Shown piece by piece: positions 1 to 10,205 of a DNA stretch of 34,124 bases; position 1 is the stretch's first letter; each line of letters opens with the position of its first letter. Source of the stretch: Hymenopellis radicata. Taxonomy: Eukaryota > Basidiomycota > Agaricomycetes > Agaricales > Physalacriaceae. The translations under genes were made by a program, and so were the position numbers. The notes beneath the pieces are model-generated. The model saw only the letters and a list, made by a program, of their open reading frames with translations, had not been told where the DNA came from and did not search any database. Location of the stretch: the NCBI GenBank assembly GCA_015501595.1, contig JADNRX010000551.1, forward strand, positions 1 through 34,124, in the 5' to 3' direction.

Positions 1-209
1 ACTGCTATAGCGCCGATACCGTTTGTGTTTTTTAGGTATGGGGAGGGTATTAGGAGGAGGTCGGCTAAAGCTACGAAGGCGATCAGGAGAGAGGGTCCGA
101 TGAAAAATGAGGAGGGGTTCGCGGAGACGACGGTTCAGTAGTTGACATATATACCAGAAATTAGGCATGTTATTTTGGGTAATTAGATGTCTTCGTAGAC
201 TAGAACTGA
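1..209. other. No gene seen
   Basis: Left edge of the window. No open frame, splice pattern or repeat copy could be supported here. It borders the repeat arm that begins near position 210. Confidence 0.5.
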
Positions 210-958
210 TGTCGATTAAAGCAGCTACTCGCCAGTTTCTATAAGACCCGCTTCAATCAAAGCCAAGTCGTGGTAGTAGCCCACCTTGTAAGTATTCAAG
301 ATCCTTCTTACGTGTAGCACTACAACCGATGGACCACGTTTCGTTCTTAGTGATTGTGGCGTCGTAGTCTATTGGACGCTGACATTCATTTCGATCCCAT
401 GGCACTGAGGCGAGGCTGCCTCGCTGAATCCGTTCGCCCGACGTACATCCTGATGACCCAGCGTACACCCTCGCCAAAGTATTCGCTTACTGATGTTTAA
501 TTGTTGGCATTTCGAGAAAGGTGTTGCAAGTGGCATGTAATTACCTTGACGTGTCATTCAGGTGCTCCGCAGTGTACATGAACGATGACTCGTGTACCGT
601 ACCACCACTCTACCTCGCCCTGAGGAGGAAATAATGATTCCTGCGGAGTTGGTTCATGTGGATCTCAGCGATCCACGCAGTTTTTGAAGTCCACATTTCA
701 GTTCAAGGCAGCCAGTTGCTTCGAAGATTCCTCAGTCACGACTTGATGCCGCCGCATGTTGACAGGCGTGAGCCCGCCTCTTCTTGACTTCGTACATCAT
801 TGGTGAGCAGACTATACGCCAGAATGGCGAGTTCGAGCCATTACCATAGAATTCCATCAACGGACGCGTCTTTCCTGTGTGCATTTGTCCTATTCCTGGG
901 TGAGGAATTTCCCTGGAATCCTTGGTGCCGAAGTCGCGCTGGAGAGTGGTGCCCTTTC
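210..958 (-). repeat. Inverted-repeat element A, left copy
   Basis: The reverse complement matches 6560-7285 closely along its whole length, including the block that begins ATGAGAAAGG in both copies, with scattered substitutions and small indels. The similarity is at DNA level. Short open frames inside it are conserved only as part of the repeat and match no family I recognise. In this copy the element lies immediately 3' of the Lys/Asp-rich secreted protein gene, starting at its stop codon. In the right copy it lies upstream of the related gene, so unit order differs between the arms. Confidence 0.75.
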
Positions 959-1592
959 TCATCGCGCACTTCTCCTTCTCGTCATGTTTTCCTTCTCCTT
1001 TTCATCGTACTTGCCCTTCTCGTCGTGCTTGTCCTTGTCCTTCTCGTCGTGTTTTTCCTTCTCCTTCTCATCGTACTTGTCCTTCTCGTCGTGCTTATCA
1101 TTGCGCTTCTCCTTCTTCTCGTCGTGTTTATCCTTCTCCTTCTCGTCGTGTGTTTCGTGTTTTTCCTTCTCGTCGTGCTTATCCTTCTCCTTCTCGTCAT
1201 CGCAGTCCTCCTTCTCGTCGTGTTTATCCTTGTGCTTCTCCTTCTCCCTCTCCTCCTTCTCGTCGTGCTTGTCCTTCCAGTCGTGCTTATCATCCCAAGT
1301 CTGAATACGCCGGCGTTAGCGGAAACACGTTAAGCGCAAGGACCACCCAAGTTGCCTTGTCCTTGTCTTTATTAAAGTCCTTATCCTTATCCTTCTCCTC
1401 GCAATCCTTGTCTTTGTCATCCTTATCCTTGAACTCCTTCTCCTTGAAGTGCTTCTCCTCAAAGTGTCTTCTGGCCACAGCGCGCACTTGCAGGCCTTGG
1501 CTAGGGCCAAAGTCAAGTGGCGCCCGCCGTACCGCCGGGGCTGCGAGAGTGATCGCGGAGAGAGCTAAGACGGAGAGGACGTTGACAAACAT
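959..1592 (-). CDS. Small secreted Lys/Asp/Glu/His-rich repeat protein (copy A)
   Basis: Two exons are predicted, 1592-1347 and 1300-959. The 46-nt intron has a CTAAC branch site and ends in TTCAG. The product is about 195 residues. It starts with a signal peptide (MFVNVLSVLALSAITLAAP) and a dibasic AVRR site that could be Kex2-processed. Exon 1 ends in Lys/Asp-rich sequence. Exon 2 is almost wholly a degenerate 8-residue repeat of the form DKHDEKEK, encoded by an imperfect 24-bp tandem array. A core promoter of the form GTATTTAAGCA...TCTGGTCGACATCC is shared with the copies at 7729 and 30382. I recognise no domain. The highly charged His-rich repeat could bind metal or a polyanion, but that is speculation. 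The Leu/Val/Ser-rich frames on the opposite strand are antisense shadows of this array. Confidence 0.6.
985..1290 (-). repeat. 24-bp degenerate tandem array inside the coding exon
   Basis: On the minus strand the unit approximates GATAAGCACGACGAGAAGGAG and is repeated about a dozen times with length and base variation. It encodes the DKHDEKEK repeat of the secreted protein. The frame is kept throughout, which suggests selection on the protein rather than a neutral satellite. Confidence 0.7.
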
Positions 1593-1769
1593 GTTTGCAG
1601 AGAAGGGAAGTCGACTTGTTGGAGGATCCGGAGTGGGAAGGATGTCGACCAGACTGCTTAAATACGCGACGCGAGAAGGTGCGCCGCACAGATGAACATT
1701 GCGCCGACTGAGACACATGGACATGAAGGCTTGGCTGCTTTCACCAAGCCAAGGCAATGTGCTAAGCAA

Positions 1770-2700
1770 CGTGTTCGGGCGACGGGCGTGCAGCTACCAT
1801 GAACGCCCAGTCACGTAGAATCCAGGATGAGACATTCGAGCATCGACGTGGCGAGCCGTCGACAGTGTCTTGCGCTATTAGGTGCCTGGAGAAAAGAGAA
1901 GACAAAGTTGTCGGGGGGTGACAGGACAGACTGAGGAGGAGCGAATGCGGGCGCCCGGCTAGAGAGCACAGGGCCGAGTCCTAGCATGGTTAAAAGACGA
2001 CACGCCGATACACAGGCGGCCCAGGTCTAGTAGGATGATATGTGTATATTCGCGGACTAAAGACCTCGTGAATGCCACATGGGCGCGCTAATGCAAGCCT
2101 TGCAGCTGAGTAGACGCCTTAGCCAAACGTTCATCAATAACACGGTCATAATGACTTTGAGTCATCAGCAACCAACAAGAACTTTTGAGGATACTTAGAC
2201 TGTTTTTCGTTGAGCATGGTTTGACCAACGGCGGCAAGACAACGCGTCGGCGTGCGTAGGGGATGGTATCGATGGAGATGTTCCCGCCGAACGAAATATT
2301 TGGCGAGTGTCTGCGATCATGACCTGGGTGAGATGTCCACTACAAGCGTATAGTCATTCACTTACGTATCTAAGTCCTTGTATATCGGAGCGGGGCTCAG
2401 GTTGTGGCCATAAGGTGCTGTTCTTTGAAGCAGACAAGCACCCCGTTAGTACCGATCCGCCTTCCCGGTACCCACCCATCCCCGAGTCTCGGTTCGAGAA
2501 GGTCGGCGAACCTTCAGGAATCTCATTAGTATGTGGGCTCTGCGTGTGCGTAACTCCCTCATCAAGTGTAACTCGATAGTGAGCTTTCCCTTCCTAGTAT
2601 TACATAAAATATACCAAGTACCACACAGCGAAAAACTCAAAGCTAATACAATAAGTAAACGAAAACAAAGAAAACGAGTGCATATATGATGTAAACAATC
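1770..2700. other. Repeat-derived intergenic region
   Basis: No supported gene. Positions of about 2195-2375 match the reverse complement of 7320-7505 (for example the shared TAGACTGTTTTTCGTTGAGC). About 1860-2030 resembles 30490-30600 in direct orientation. These are upstream parts of the same dispersed unit that carries the Lys/Asp-rich secreted protein genes. Confidence 0.6.
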
Positions 2701-2729
2701 ATCCCAAAGAAACCCACTGACTGAATATC

Positions 2730-5700
2730 CTAGAATGGAGATGCCGGTCTTGACTTGGATCGCGCTTTATCTATACGCGCCGGCGCATCCAACAAACCCG
2801 ACTTCTGCGCTTGCGCATGTCCATCAACAGATGCGCTATGGTCCTGGCCATCCTGTCTCTCAAACGTAATCTTCCTTCCCGTTCCAGGGAGTTGAAGACC
2901 CTTGAACATGCTCCCACTGCGATTCCTTGTGTGTCTAAACGGTAATCCCAGTAAAGTCTCGGATCTTTTTCTTGGAAGAGGGCTTTCCGTTGGCCCCGGG
3001 CCACTAGATTCCTTTTTCCTGAGGAACGGTGAACGAGGCGAGAACGACGCTGGTAGATCGGGCATAGGCGGCATTGGAATGGACGACGTCGATGACGATG
3101 GCGACGCCTGGTTGAGTTGAGCCAAGGAAGCACGACGGGGAATAAGGCCCCGAGATCGAGTGGCCACGGGAGACGAAGGCGCATTGAGGGAGGACGACGA
3201 TGTAAGCTGGGTCTGCGACGCGTAGTGGGAAAGCTGTCTAGTGGTCACCGAGGAAGGTAAAGATTGAGACGGAGTCGGGACATAGTCTTGACGGATAGGG
3301 ATGGATGAACTAGTGTGAAGCTGGGCTAGGGAAGACTGTCGACTTAATGACAGTTTACGATAGCGAGGGGAAAGCGGTGAGGATGGCGGCATGCGGAGAT
3401 CATGGGTTGACGCTGCATAACTCGTAGCCGACAGAGGTGATAAGGATAACGAACTCCTGGGGGATGTGGAGATGAGGATGGGAGAAGAAACAGATAATGG
3501 CGATGGTTTCTTCTTCTTGCCTTGTGTCGGAGTCGATACTAGCTTTGACAGTCCGGATTTGGATCCGCCCAAACCAACGCGCCGACCGATGCCCCGAATG
3601 AACCTGCCCCCAAAGCGCGTTCTTGACTCCTCAAATGATGGCAGTTCGGTCCTAGAACCCAACGTAGGTGTACCGCAGCGAGAGTTAGCGCGCTCGATGA
3701 GGTCTTGTTCGCTCTCTTGATAGCCGGTACGAAGACTTCTATAACCGCCCTCGAACAAGGCAGATTGACTGGTCATTTTCTGCATCGGGATTGGCGCAGG
3801 AACAGCGACGATATGCCCGAACAGTGACCCCGGCGCTTTGGTGACCTTTACGACCTTCCATCCTGCAGAGGCAGCGAGCGTGATGATCTCCCGAAGCGTT
3901 CGTTCCTGACCGTTGAACGTAGCTTGCATCTAGATAACATTTATCAGCTGAGATTGACGTGTCAGACGATTGGCCTACTGTCAAATCCATCCAGTACGCA
4001 TGAGCGCTGGCTTTACCCAAATTAGGCAGCAAGGGAGCCGGTGCTAGTGCCTTCTCTGCGCCAATTATGTCTGAGAGTGAATGTTCATCTTCGGTGGCGC
4101 TAAGATCGTCGGTGCAAGCCAATGGCAGTATGAAGTCTGCCAGAACGAGCTTTGTTTGGGGACCGGACGCCTCTCGCAAAAGAAACAGGATTTTCCGAGC
4201 AAAGTCATCTGGCCAGTCATGAAGGATGACACGAAGGAAGTACACAGCGGCATTTCTGATAGGCTGCGGTGTAAAGAAATCGTGCACTAATTTTCGATCA
4301 GCGTTGGTGCATCCGAAATGACGAGCCTTACCTTGGAATTCTGCGACGCCAGACTCTAGCAACTCCGGACATTTCTCTCTCCAGCCCTTTTCCCCCATTT
4401 CAACGACAACCTTCCTATCCTGTATGATGAACCGGAGACCAAGCGCGTCTTCGTCGGATGGATTTGAAAAAGCATGGGCGAGGAACATGCTCGTAGAGCC
4501 TATGCCACCCCAACATCCACCACTATACTACCGCGAGGAAGCAGCTGCCAGTCAAACCCTGTCGGTAAGATGAGTGACAAGTTTCGGCTCGCTAGCATTG
4601 TAATTACCGTTCAACACAGCGCCGGGAACCTCCCACGAGTCGGTGCCAGTCATAGCTGTACCGAAACGTTCCAGGCGATAACGATTAGAGTTCGCTAGTG
4701 AGTTCACGTTGGACGGCTTAATCCCTGGTAGAAGGCTAGATTCGCGTCCTGGCCCATTGACTTGGCCATTCTCGATTCCTTGACCTTCCAACCAGCTGAA
4801 GAAACCAACACCTTCGCAGCCAAAAGCGAAGTTAAACGGGGCATGGGTCGGTTCTTCGACGTTCTTGTTCGAAGACAGCAGATATGCTTCTGTTATATAG
4901 GCTGAAGACTTCTGGAGCTCGTCCGTGCTTCAACGCAAATCAATAACGGTCGGGAGAAGGAGATGGAAACGTACCACATGCCTATGAAGGCAGAGATACC
5001 GTTGGTACCTCGATACTTTGCTTCGGGACTAAGAAAGTGGTCGGAATAGAACATAAAATGTTAAATAGACATACTGAGCATGAATCTCTTCGATCTGTTT
5101 GCCGGTGTCCATTAAAGATGAAATCCTGTTGGTAGCGAAAACATTCGGGGAAGTTTCTCGTAGAAAGTGATGGGTAGCGAGCAAGCGAAGGACGTGGGCT
5201 AAGGGACCGATTGAATAAAATGAATCGAAGAATGATGAGTACGTACCCATTTTGCTCATTTCAACACCGGTCTTCTCAGCGATCGTCCTGACGTGTAGGC
5301 CATCGGGTCCGGATTCGCGGAGGATCTCGACAGTATGTGATGCCTCTACAAGCCTTAGACAGGACGGAAGGTGGTACTGAACATTTATCAGTAAATGGAA
5401 GGGAACAGTGGACCGGATCCAAGGTGGCGCGGAGATTATCCAGTCCGACAGTCATATAGGATCGGGGGGATAGAACGACAACTTACAGCCATGGCCGCAT
5501 CAGACAGCGACAGGAAAGGCATCTGCACCGTCATGGTCATCTGTCCGGCAGCAGCAACAATGCGGTTAATAGCAGAGGAGACCATCGGGTGGGACATGAG
5601 CATTTCCGCGGGCGACTGGGCCTCGTACGGCGCGTCCAATGAAGGAAAATCCAAGGTCGACGTCGGCGTCGAGGGCCGGGAGAACAGCGATGTTGTTGGA

Positions 5701-5924
5701 AAGCTCGTCATCGCGGGCGACGGCGGCGGCGATGCATATCCATGCTCAGTAGAAAATGACGGCGTCGTAGTGGTCGGCCTGCACGGCGTCGAGGGTCCAT
5801 CGACAGTGGTAGACGACGAGCTCGACTCGCGATAGACAGTCTCGATGTCGTCGAGCGCGTCGCCGATAATGGCGTGCAGCTCTCTGAGGACGGCAAAGGT
5901 CATGGAATGGTGGTGGGAAGACAA
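2730..5924 (-). CDS. SAM-dependent O-methyltransferase with long disordered C-terminal tail
   Basis: Eight exons are predicted: 5924-5487, 5376-5247, 5198-5075, 5028-4975, 4927-4608, 4558-4332, 4286-3979 and 3929-2730, all with GT-AG junctions and compatible phases. The product is about 933 residues. A Ser/Thr/Pro-rich leader of about 120 residues precedes an N-terminal dimerisation/winged-helix region (YHLPSCLRLVEASHTVEILR) and a Methyltransf_2-type catalytic domain. The latter shows the glycine-rich SAM motif (VVDVG then GIGSTS), HDFFTPQPI, and LRVILHDWPDD containing the presumed catalytic His. The domain ends at APGSLFGHIVAVPAP. It then continues without a stop into about 355 Ser/Pro/Arg-rich, probably disordered residues. 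The frame slips by one base at the CCCC run 4508-4511, inside the SAM motif, so the gene is either mis-sequenced there or inactive. The substrate is unknown; relatives methylate phenolic or polyketide hydroxyls. Confidence 0.8.
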
Positions 5925-6559
5925 GGGGCAAAGCGCCAGACGCGTATATGTCGATCAGCGAGACACTCTGCCATTTCACACAAGTCACATTTGGCAGGGA
6001 GCCCCGGTCCGCTCTTCAGCAGCGCCACACAGCCCATTGGACAGATCTCCAAATCGACGCTCCTCTGGCCTGTCTGTCACTTGCACGCTGATCGCTGATC
6101 CTCGTATTCCAGTATTCCTTTTGGCAGACGCGATTTTCGCGGTATTCAACACGACATTTCCAGCATTTTCTGGGGGAGCTGAAATCCGACCGGACCTTGC
6201 TGATTTCTCAGTCGCGTCAGAGAGGCTTCAGCCCAGTGGGAGCAAAAAGGAACAAGCGAACTTTTCTTTGCCTTTGTTGTCCATGTGCCCCTTGACGTTG
6301 CCGATATCCCGGACTTCATTCTTTCCTATTCTTTCAAATTCCTACTCCGGTGGCGGGAGAACACTGACTGTGCGACCTTACACACTGACAATAACGCACA
6401 TGCCGCGGTCTGGCACACAATTCCGCGGGTTCATCCCAGACAAAAACATACGGCATGGATACCGTGCAAACTCTGTCTGAAAGCTCTGCTGCGTGCACCC
6501 ACCACGCCTCGTGAGCAAACACGTATACGTCAATAACTGGCGAGGCCTCTGCTAACGCA
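5925..6559. other. Upstream region of the methyltransferase, no gene supported
   Basis: This contains the presumed promoter of the methyltransferase gene. Open frames on the plus strand overlap its first exon and have no family resemblance or splice pattern, so I treat them as shadows. No clear TATA box was picked out. Confidence 0.5.
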
Positions 6560-7285
6560 CCCGATGAGAAAGGCCACCACTCTCCAGCGCGACTTCGGCA
6601 CCAAGGATTCCACGGAACTCCCTCACCCAGGAATAGGACAAATGCACACAGGAAAGACGCGCCCGTTGATGCAATTCTATGGTAATGGCTCGAACTCGCC
6701 ATTCCGGCGTATAATCTGCTCACCAATGATGTACGAAGTCAAGAAGAGGCGGGCTCACGCCTGTCAAGATGCGGCGGCATCAAGGCGTGACTGAAGAATC
6801 TCGGAAGCAACTGGCTGCCTTGAACTGAATCAGAAATGTGGACTTCAAAAACTGCGTGGATCGCTGGGATCCACATGAACCGACTCCGCAGGAATCATTA
6901 TTTCCTCCTCAGGGCGAGGTCGAGTGGTGGTACGGTACACGAGTCATCACTCGTGTACACTGCGGAGCACCTGAATGACACGTCAAGGTAATTACATGCC
7001 ACTTGCAACACCTTTCTCGAAATGCCCACAATTAAACATCAGTAAGCGAATACTTTGGCGAGGGTGTACGCTGGGTGTACGTCGGGGGACGGATTCAGCG
7101 AGGCAGTGCCATGGGAGCGAAATGAATGTCAGCGTCCAATAGACTACGACGCCACAATCAGTAAGAACAAAACGTGGTCCATCGATTGTAGTGCTACACG
7201 TAAGAATACTACTGCGACTTGGCCTTGATTGAAGCATGACTTGTAGAAACTGGTGCGTAGCTGTTTAGTCTACTACAGTGCTCAA
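6560..7285 (+). repeat. Inverted-repeat element A, right copy
   Basis: Inverted partner of 210-958. It includes the conserved ATGAGAAAGG start, a stop-poor stretch 6564-6794 matching 962-732, and the GTAAGCGAATAC segment at 7042-7053 matching 490-479. Here the element is followed by the upstream part of the unit (7320-7505) and then the secreted-protein gene at 7729. In the left arm the order is upstream part, gene, element A. The right copy is therefore a permuted version of the left. Confidence 0.75.
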
Positions 7286-7319
7286 AGACAGGAATGATGT
7301 TCGCTATGACATCGCCATT

Positions 7320-7505
7320 GATAGGTAAGTGAGCGACTATACGTTCGTAGTAGACATCTCCACCAGGGCATTCCCGACAACTCTCGCCAAATTGTTCGGC
7401 GGGAACACTCCATCGATACCATCCCCTACACGCCGACTGCATCGCTGCGTTGTCTTGCGGCTGTTGGTCAAACCATGCTCAACGAAAAACAGTCTATCCT
7501 CAATT
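7320..7505 (+). repeat. Repeat block B, right copy (partner of 2195-2375)
   Basis: The reverse complement of 2195-2375 aligns here with minor indels. The shared block includes the GGTTTGACCAAC and GGGGATGGTATCGATGGAG segments, read on the minus strand in this copy. Its function is unknown; it lies upstream of the Lys/Asp-rich secreted protein gene in both arms. Confidence 0.7.
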
Positions 7506-7651
7506 CTTGTACCAATCGGCTTGGGTTCCTCTGCGCTCTTGCCTTGACTTTTGGCAGTTATGCCAACAGTGAGCACATGGCCTTGGCTCGGTGAAAGCAG
7601 TCAAGCATTCATGTTCGTGTGTTCTCGACGCCTCAGTCGGCGCACGTCGCG

Positions 7652-7702
7652 TATTTAAGCACTGAACGGTTAGTCTGGTCGACATCCTTCTCACTCCTCC
7701 AA
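7652..7702 (+). promoter_or_regulatory. Conserved core promoter of the secreted Lys/Asp-rich family
   Basis: GTATTTAAGCAC followed by GTCTGGTCGACATCC is conserved in the same position ahead of all three family members (reverse strand near 1630-1665 and 30405-30450). TATTTAA at 7652-7658 is a plausible TATA box about 75 bp before the ATG. Conservation in diverged copies argues that it is functional, though shared descent alone could explain it. Confidence 0.5.
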
Positions 7703-7728
7703 CAAGTCGACTTCCCTTCTCTACAAAC

Positions 7729-7920
7729 ATGTTGGTCAACGTCCTCTCCGTCTTAGCGCTTTCCGCGATCGCTTTCGCAGCCCCGGCCGTACGGCGTGCG
7801 CCACTTGACTTTGGCGCTAGCCAAGGCCTGGAAGTGCGCGCTGTGGCCAGAAGACACTTTGAGGAGAAGGAGTTCAGGGAGAAGGAGTTCAAGGATAAGG
7901 ACGACAAAGACAAGGCATAA
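7729..7920 (+). CDS. Small secreted Lys/Asp-rich protein (copy B)
   Basis: A single-exon frame of 63 residues. It has a signal peptide almost identical to copy A (MLVNVLSVLALSAIAFAAP), the AVRRAPLDFG segment, a second dibasic site (VARRHFEEKEF) and a short charged end KDKDDKDKA before TAA. It lacks the second exon with the long DKHDEKEK array found in copy A, so it is a truncated or ancestral short form. The start is fixed by alignment with copies A and C and by the TATTTAA promoter upstream. The mature peptide would be very small and charged. Confidence 0.55.
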   Translation: MLVNVLSVLALSAIAFAAPAVRRAPLDFGASQGLEVRAVARRHFEEKEFREKEFKDKDDKDKA

Positions 7921-8039
7921 AGACCACCAATTTCCAGTACGGCGGCGCCTCTTGTCGGCGTTTCTGTCGGAATTATAGATAAGCAAGAGCGAAACTTTGG
8001 TCGCCGTGGATTGGGACTCCTCCCGACCAAGTCTCAGAG

Positions 8040-9720
8040 AACTTCTTTCCAGGGGTGCTCGCTCGCAACACACCAGCATCTGGGTCTACCATCCCGGCGT
8101 CTTCAAGCGCTCCGAACAAAATCCTGTCAGGCGAGTGCCAGTGTACTCACCTCCAACATGTTGCCCGTGCTCGCCAGTGTCTGCACACCAAAGAATTTCA
8201 TTTCCTCAATCCGGACTAGGACGTCGCACTAAAACAACTCGATATGGGCATAGCGGCGGCGGATAGTCACGCCAAACGTTAATCCTCCCCTCAACAATAT
8301 TCTCGTGTGCCTTGAGATGATCCGACAGAACGTCCTTTGCAATGTCCACGACCGCGTCCATGCTGATCAAGTCCACGGCATCATTAGACTCCAGGAGCTG
8401 GAAAGTATGAAGATCGGGACATCTGTGCGTCCAGTTGCGCAGGGACGCGCGGAGGAGCTTGATAGAAGCGCCGATGTCCTTTGAATGAGGCCCAGGACGA
8501 AAGTATTGAAAACAGACTTTTGGCGTAATACGCAAGTGAGGGAATTGTTCAACGAAGACTACATCACCATCAGTACTTAAGTCTTAACAATGGGAAAGAA
8601 AGCTGAGCAACAAGGCGGACTCACATTCGTAGCCAGATTTCCGTTGCGTAGACTGGCGCAACAAGTCAAGCATTACGGGATCCCCACATAGGGAGTATAT
8701 CGACCGAGGAATCAGTCGAAGTACGTCTTTATTAGTATATCTCATGCCGTACTCGCGCCGATGCAGAATAGCTATGTGGCGCAAGTTGGGAAATGATGTA
8801 TCCACTCTCATGGGTGAAAGAAGCTCAAACGGCAGTGTTAAAGTCTCTACGGACCGCAGCCACGCCCGCGCAAAAGCACAACGTAGGCTGTTCATACTTT
8901 TATCAAACCCTTTGCCCTCCGAAGGATCAGGGAACGAGATAATTTGAAGTGTGTGCAGGTTTGGTAGACATTGAAGGCAGCGCACGAATTCTTTGTACAC
9001 GGTCAGAGAGGCAAAGGTGGTCAGCGCGACGTTGAATACTCTGCATGGGGTAAGCACTTGATAAGTTACGCTGTGAAGAGAAAATAGAACTCACTGAACA
9101 AACTCGGCGAGGTGCGGTGCACGTATAGTTACAACTTCAGCTTGGAAGACGAGCTCGGTTGCCATCTTCTTAGCCAGCATCCGCGTTGCAGACGGCCGGC
9201 GGCGGACCGCGCACACCTCTATGCTCTTCCAAAGCAGGGGATGGTAGACGTGGTATAACGCGCTACAGGTCTGAGACAGCGCGAATATCGCGTCGAATCT
9301 GTCGCGGTATTCCGCAGGGAGAATCCTTGAACTAGGACAAGGAATTGGAACTGAGGGGAGATATGAAAGTATCTCCAGGTGAAGCTCGACTGGAAGTGTA
9401 GGTAGACCCTTGGTATTCCCATGTGCGACCGACGTTAATTCTTTGGACTGAAGAATGGTTTTTCTTCGTTTTCGGCGTGTCTTCGCGGTCCTCTCGGGTC
9501 TGTACCTGACTGGTTTACTAGGAGTAGCGGTGATTGCAGGCATGTTTTGTGCGTGGTGAATAGGTTTGCGCTCACGAATTCTGTATAGCGCGATGGTGGA
9601 AGACAAAGGCCAAGACTCACTTGAGACTCACTCAAATTTCAGACTCACAAGGTATGCCGAACCGGCAGGTGCACGTGTTGGCAGGGTTGCCTTTTCTGAC
9701 CTTGCGCTCTGTTGCGCTCA
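8040..9720 (-). repeat. Tandem duplication, unit 1 (F-box locus)
   Basis: This matches 9960-11640 in direct orientation over the whole F-box gene, its promoter-proximal region, and about 150 bp beyond the 3' end. The extra 3' segment encodes, on the minus strand, ALEDAG...DAGV in both copies. The two units are separated by unique sequence near 9740-9950. Confidence 0.8.
8206..9543 (-). CDS. F-box protein with divergent leucine-rich C-terminus (copy 1)
   Basis: Three exons: 9543-9095, 9040-8625 and 8558-8206, giving about 405 residues. The F-box is at about residues 45-90 (LPTLPVELHLEILSYLPS..., then the Cys/Ser-Ala-Leu and W-K signature in CSALYHVYHPLLWKS). The rest contains irregular Leu-rich stretches (CLQCLPNLHTLQIISFPD, SFPNLRHIAIL) like the degenerate LRRs of fungal F-box proteins. 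Such proteins bind Skp1 and recruit substrates to SCF ubiquitin ligases; the substrate here is unknown. An ATG lies upstream in frame at 9606. I prefer 9543 because copy 2 has an in-frame stop just before the equivalent Met. All splice junctions keep frame. Confidence 0.75.
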
Positions 9721-10205
9721 CCGATGTTCTACAAACAGGTTACAGATGAAGGGCAAGGTGTATGTCAGCGATGCAATATCGGTGAGACATGGTGCTGGCA
9801 TGTTCAAGATCGTCCTTCTTTCGGTGTTGGTTGATGCCTGCAGCCTTCGGTGTAGATCAGGCGCGCTCCTACTAGCAAGAAAGAGTTGTTCCTCCAATAA
9901 GTAATGTACCACATTGACCTGCGGTCCAAGCATGGAAGTTGGCCGATCCTGCCATTGGGTAGCGCGCGGGAAGGCCTTCTGTGTTTGACAGTGCTCACGA
10001 AACACACCAGCATCTGAGTCCTTCCCAGCATCCTCAAGGGCTCTGGACAAATCCCTGTTACACAACTGTACACGGATGATGAATTCTTATACCTGTTAAC
10101 ATGTTGCCTGCATAAAACAACGTCTTCCATGCTCCATGTCAGTATTGTATCATCTTCGTTTCGTGAAATTTCCATTTAGCTCACGGTCTGTATATCAAAG
10201 GTTTT
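9721..10205. other. Spacer between the tandem F-box units
   Basis: Mostly unique sequence. The part after about 9960 belongs to the 3' flank of the second unit. A minus-strand open frame (9718-10065) contains the ALEDAGKDSDAGV segment that is conserved, though diverged, at 8040-8110. It may be an exon remnant of an unidentified gene, but I cannot assemble a gene from it. Confidence 0.4.

Noticed and set aside
800..1333. Long plus-strand open frame rich in Leu and Val, resembling membrane segments
   Set aside because: It is the antisense of the CTTCTCGTC-type array that encodes the Lys/Asp/Glu/His repeat; the minus strand has the signal peptide, intron and promoter.
922..1695. Plus-strand open frame of 257 codons, Ser/Arg-rich
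   Set aside because: Another shadow frame of the same coding repeat and of exon 1 of the minus-strand gene.
5395..6480. Plus-strand open frames opposite and upstream of methyltransferase exon 1
   Set aside because: They run antisense to a supported exon and lack any family resemblance or splice pattern.
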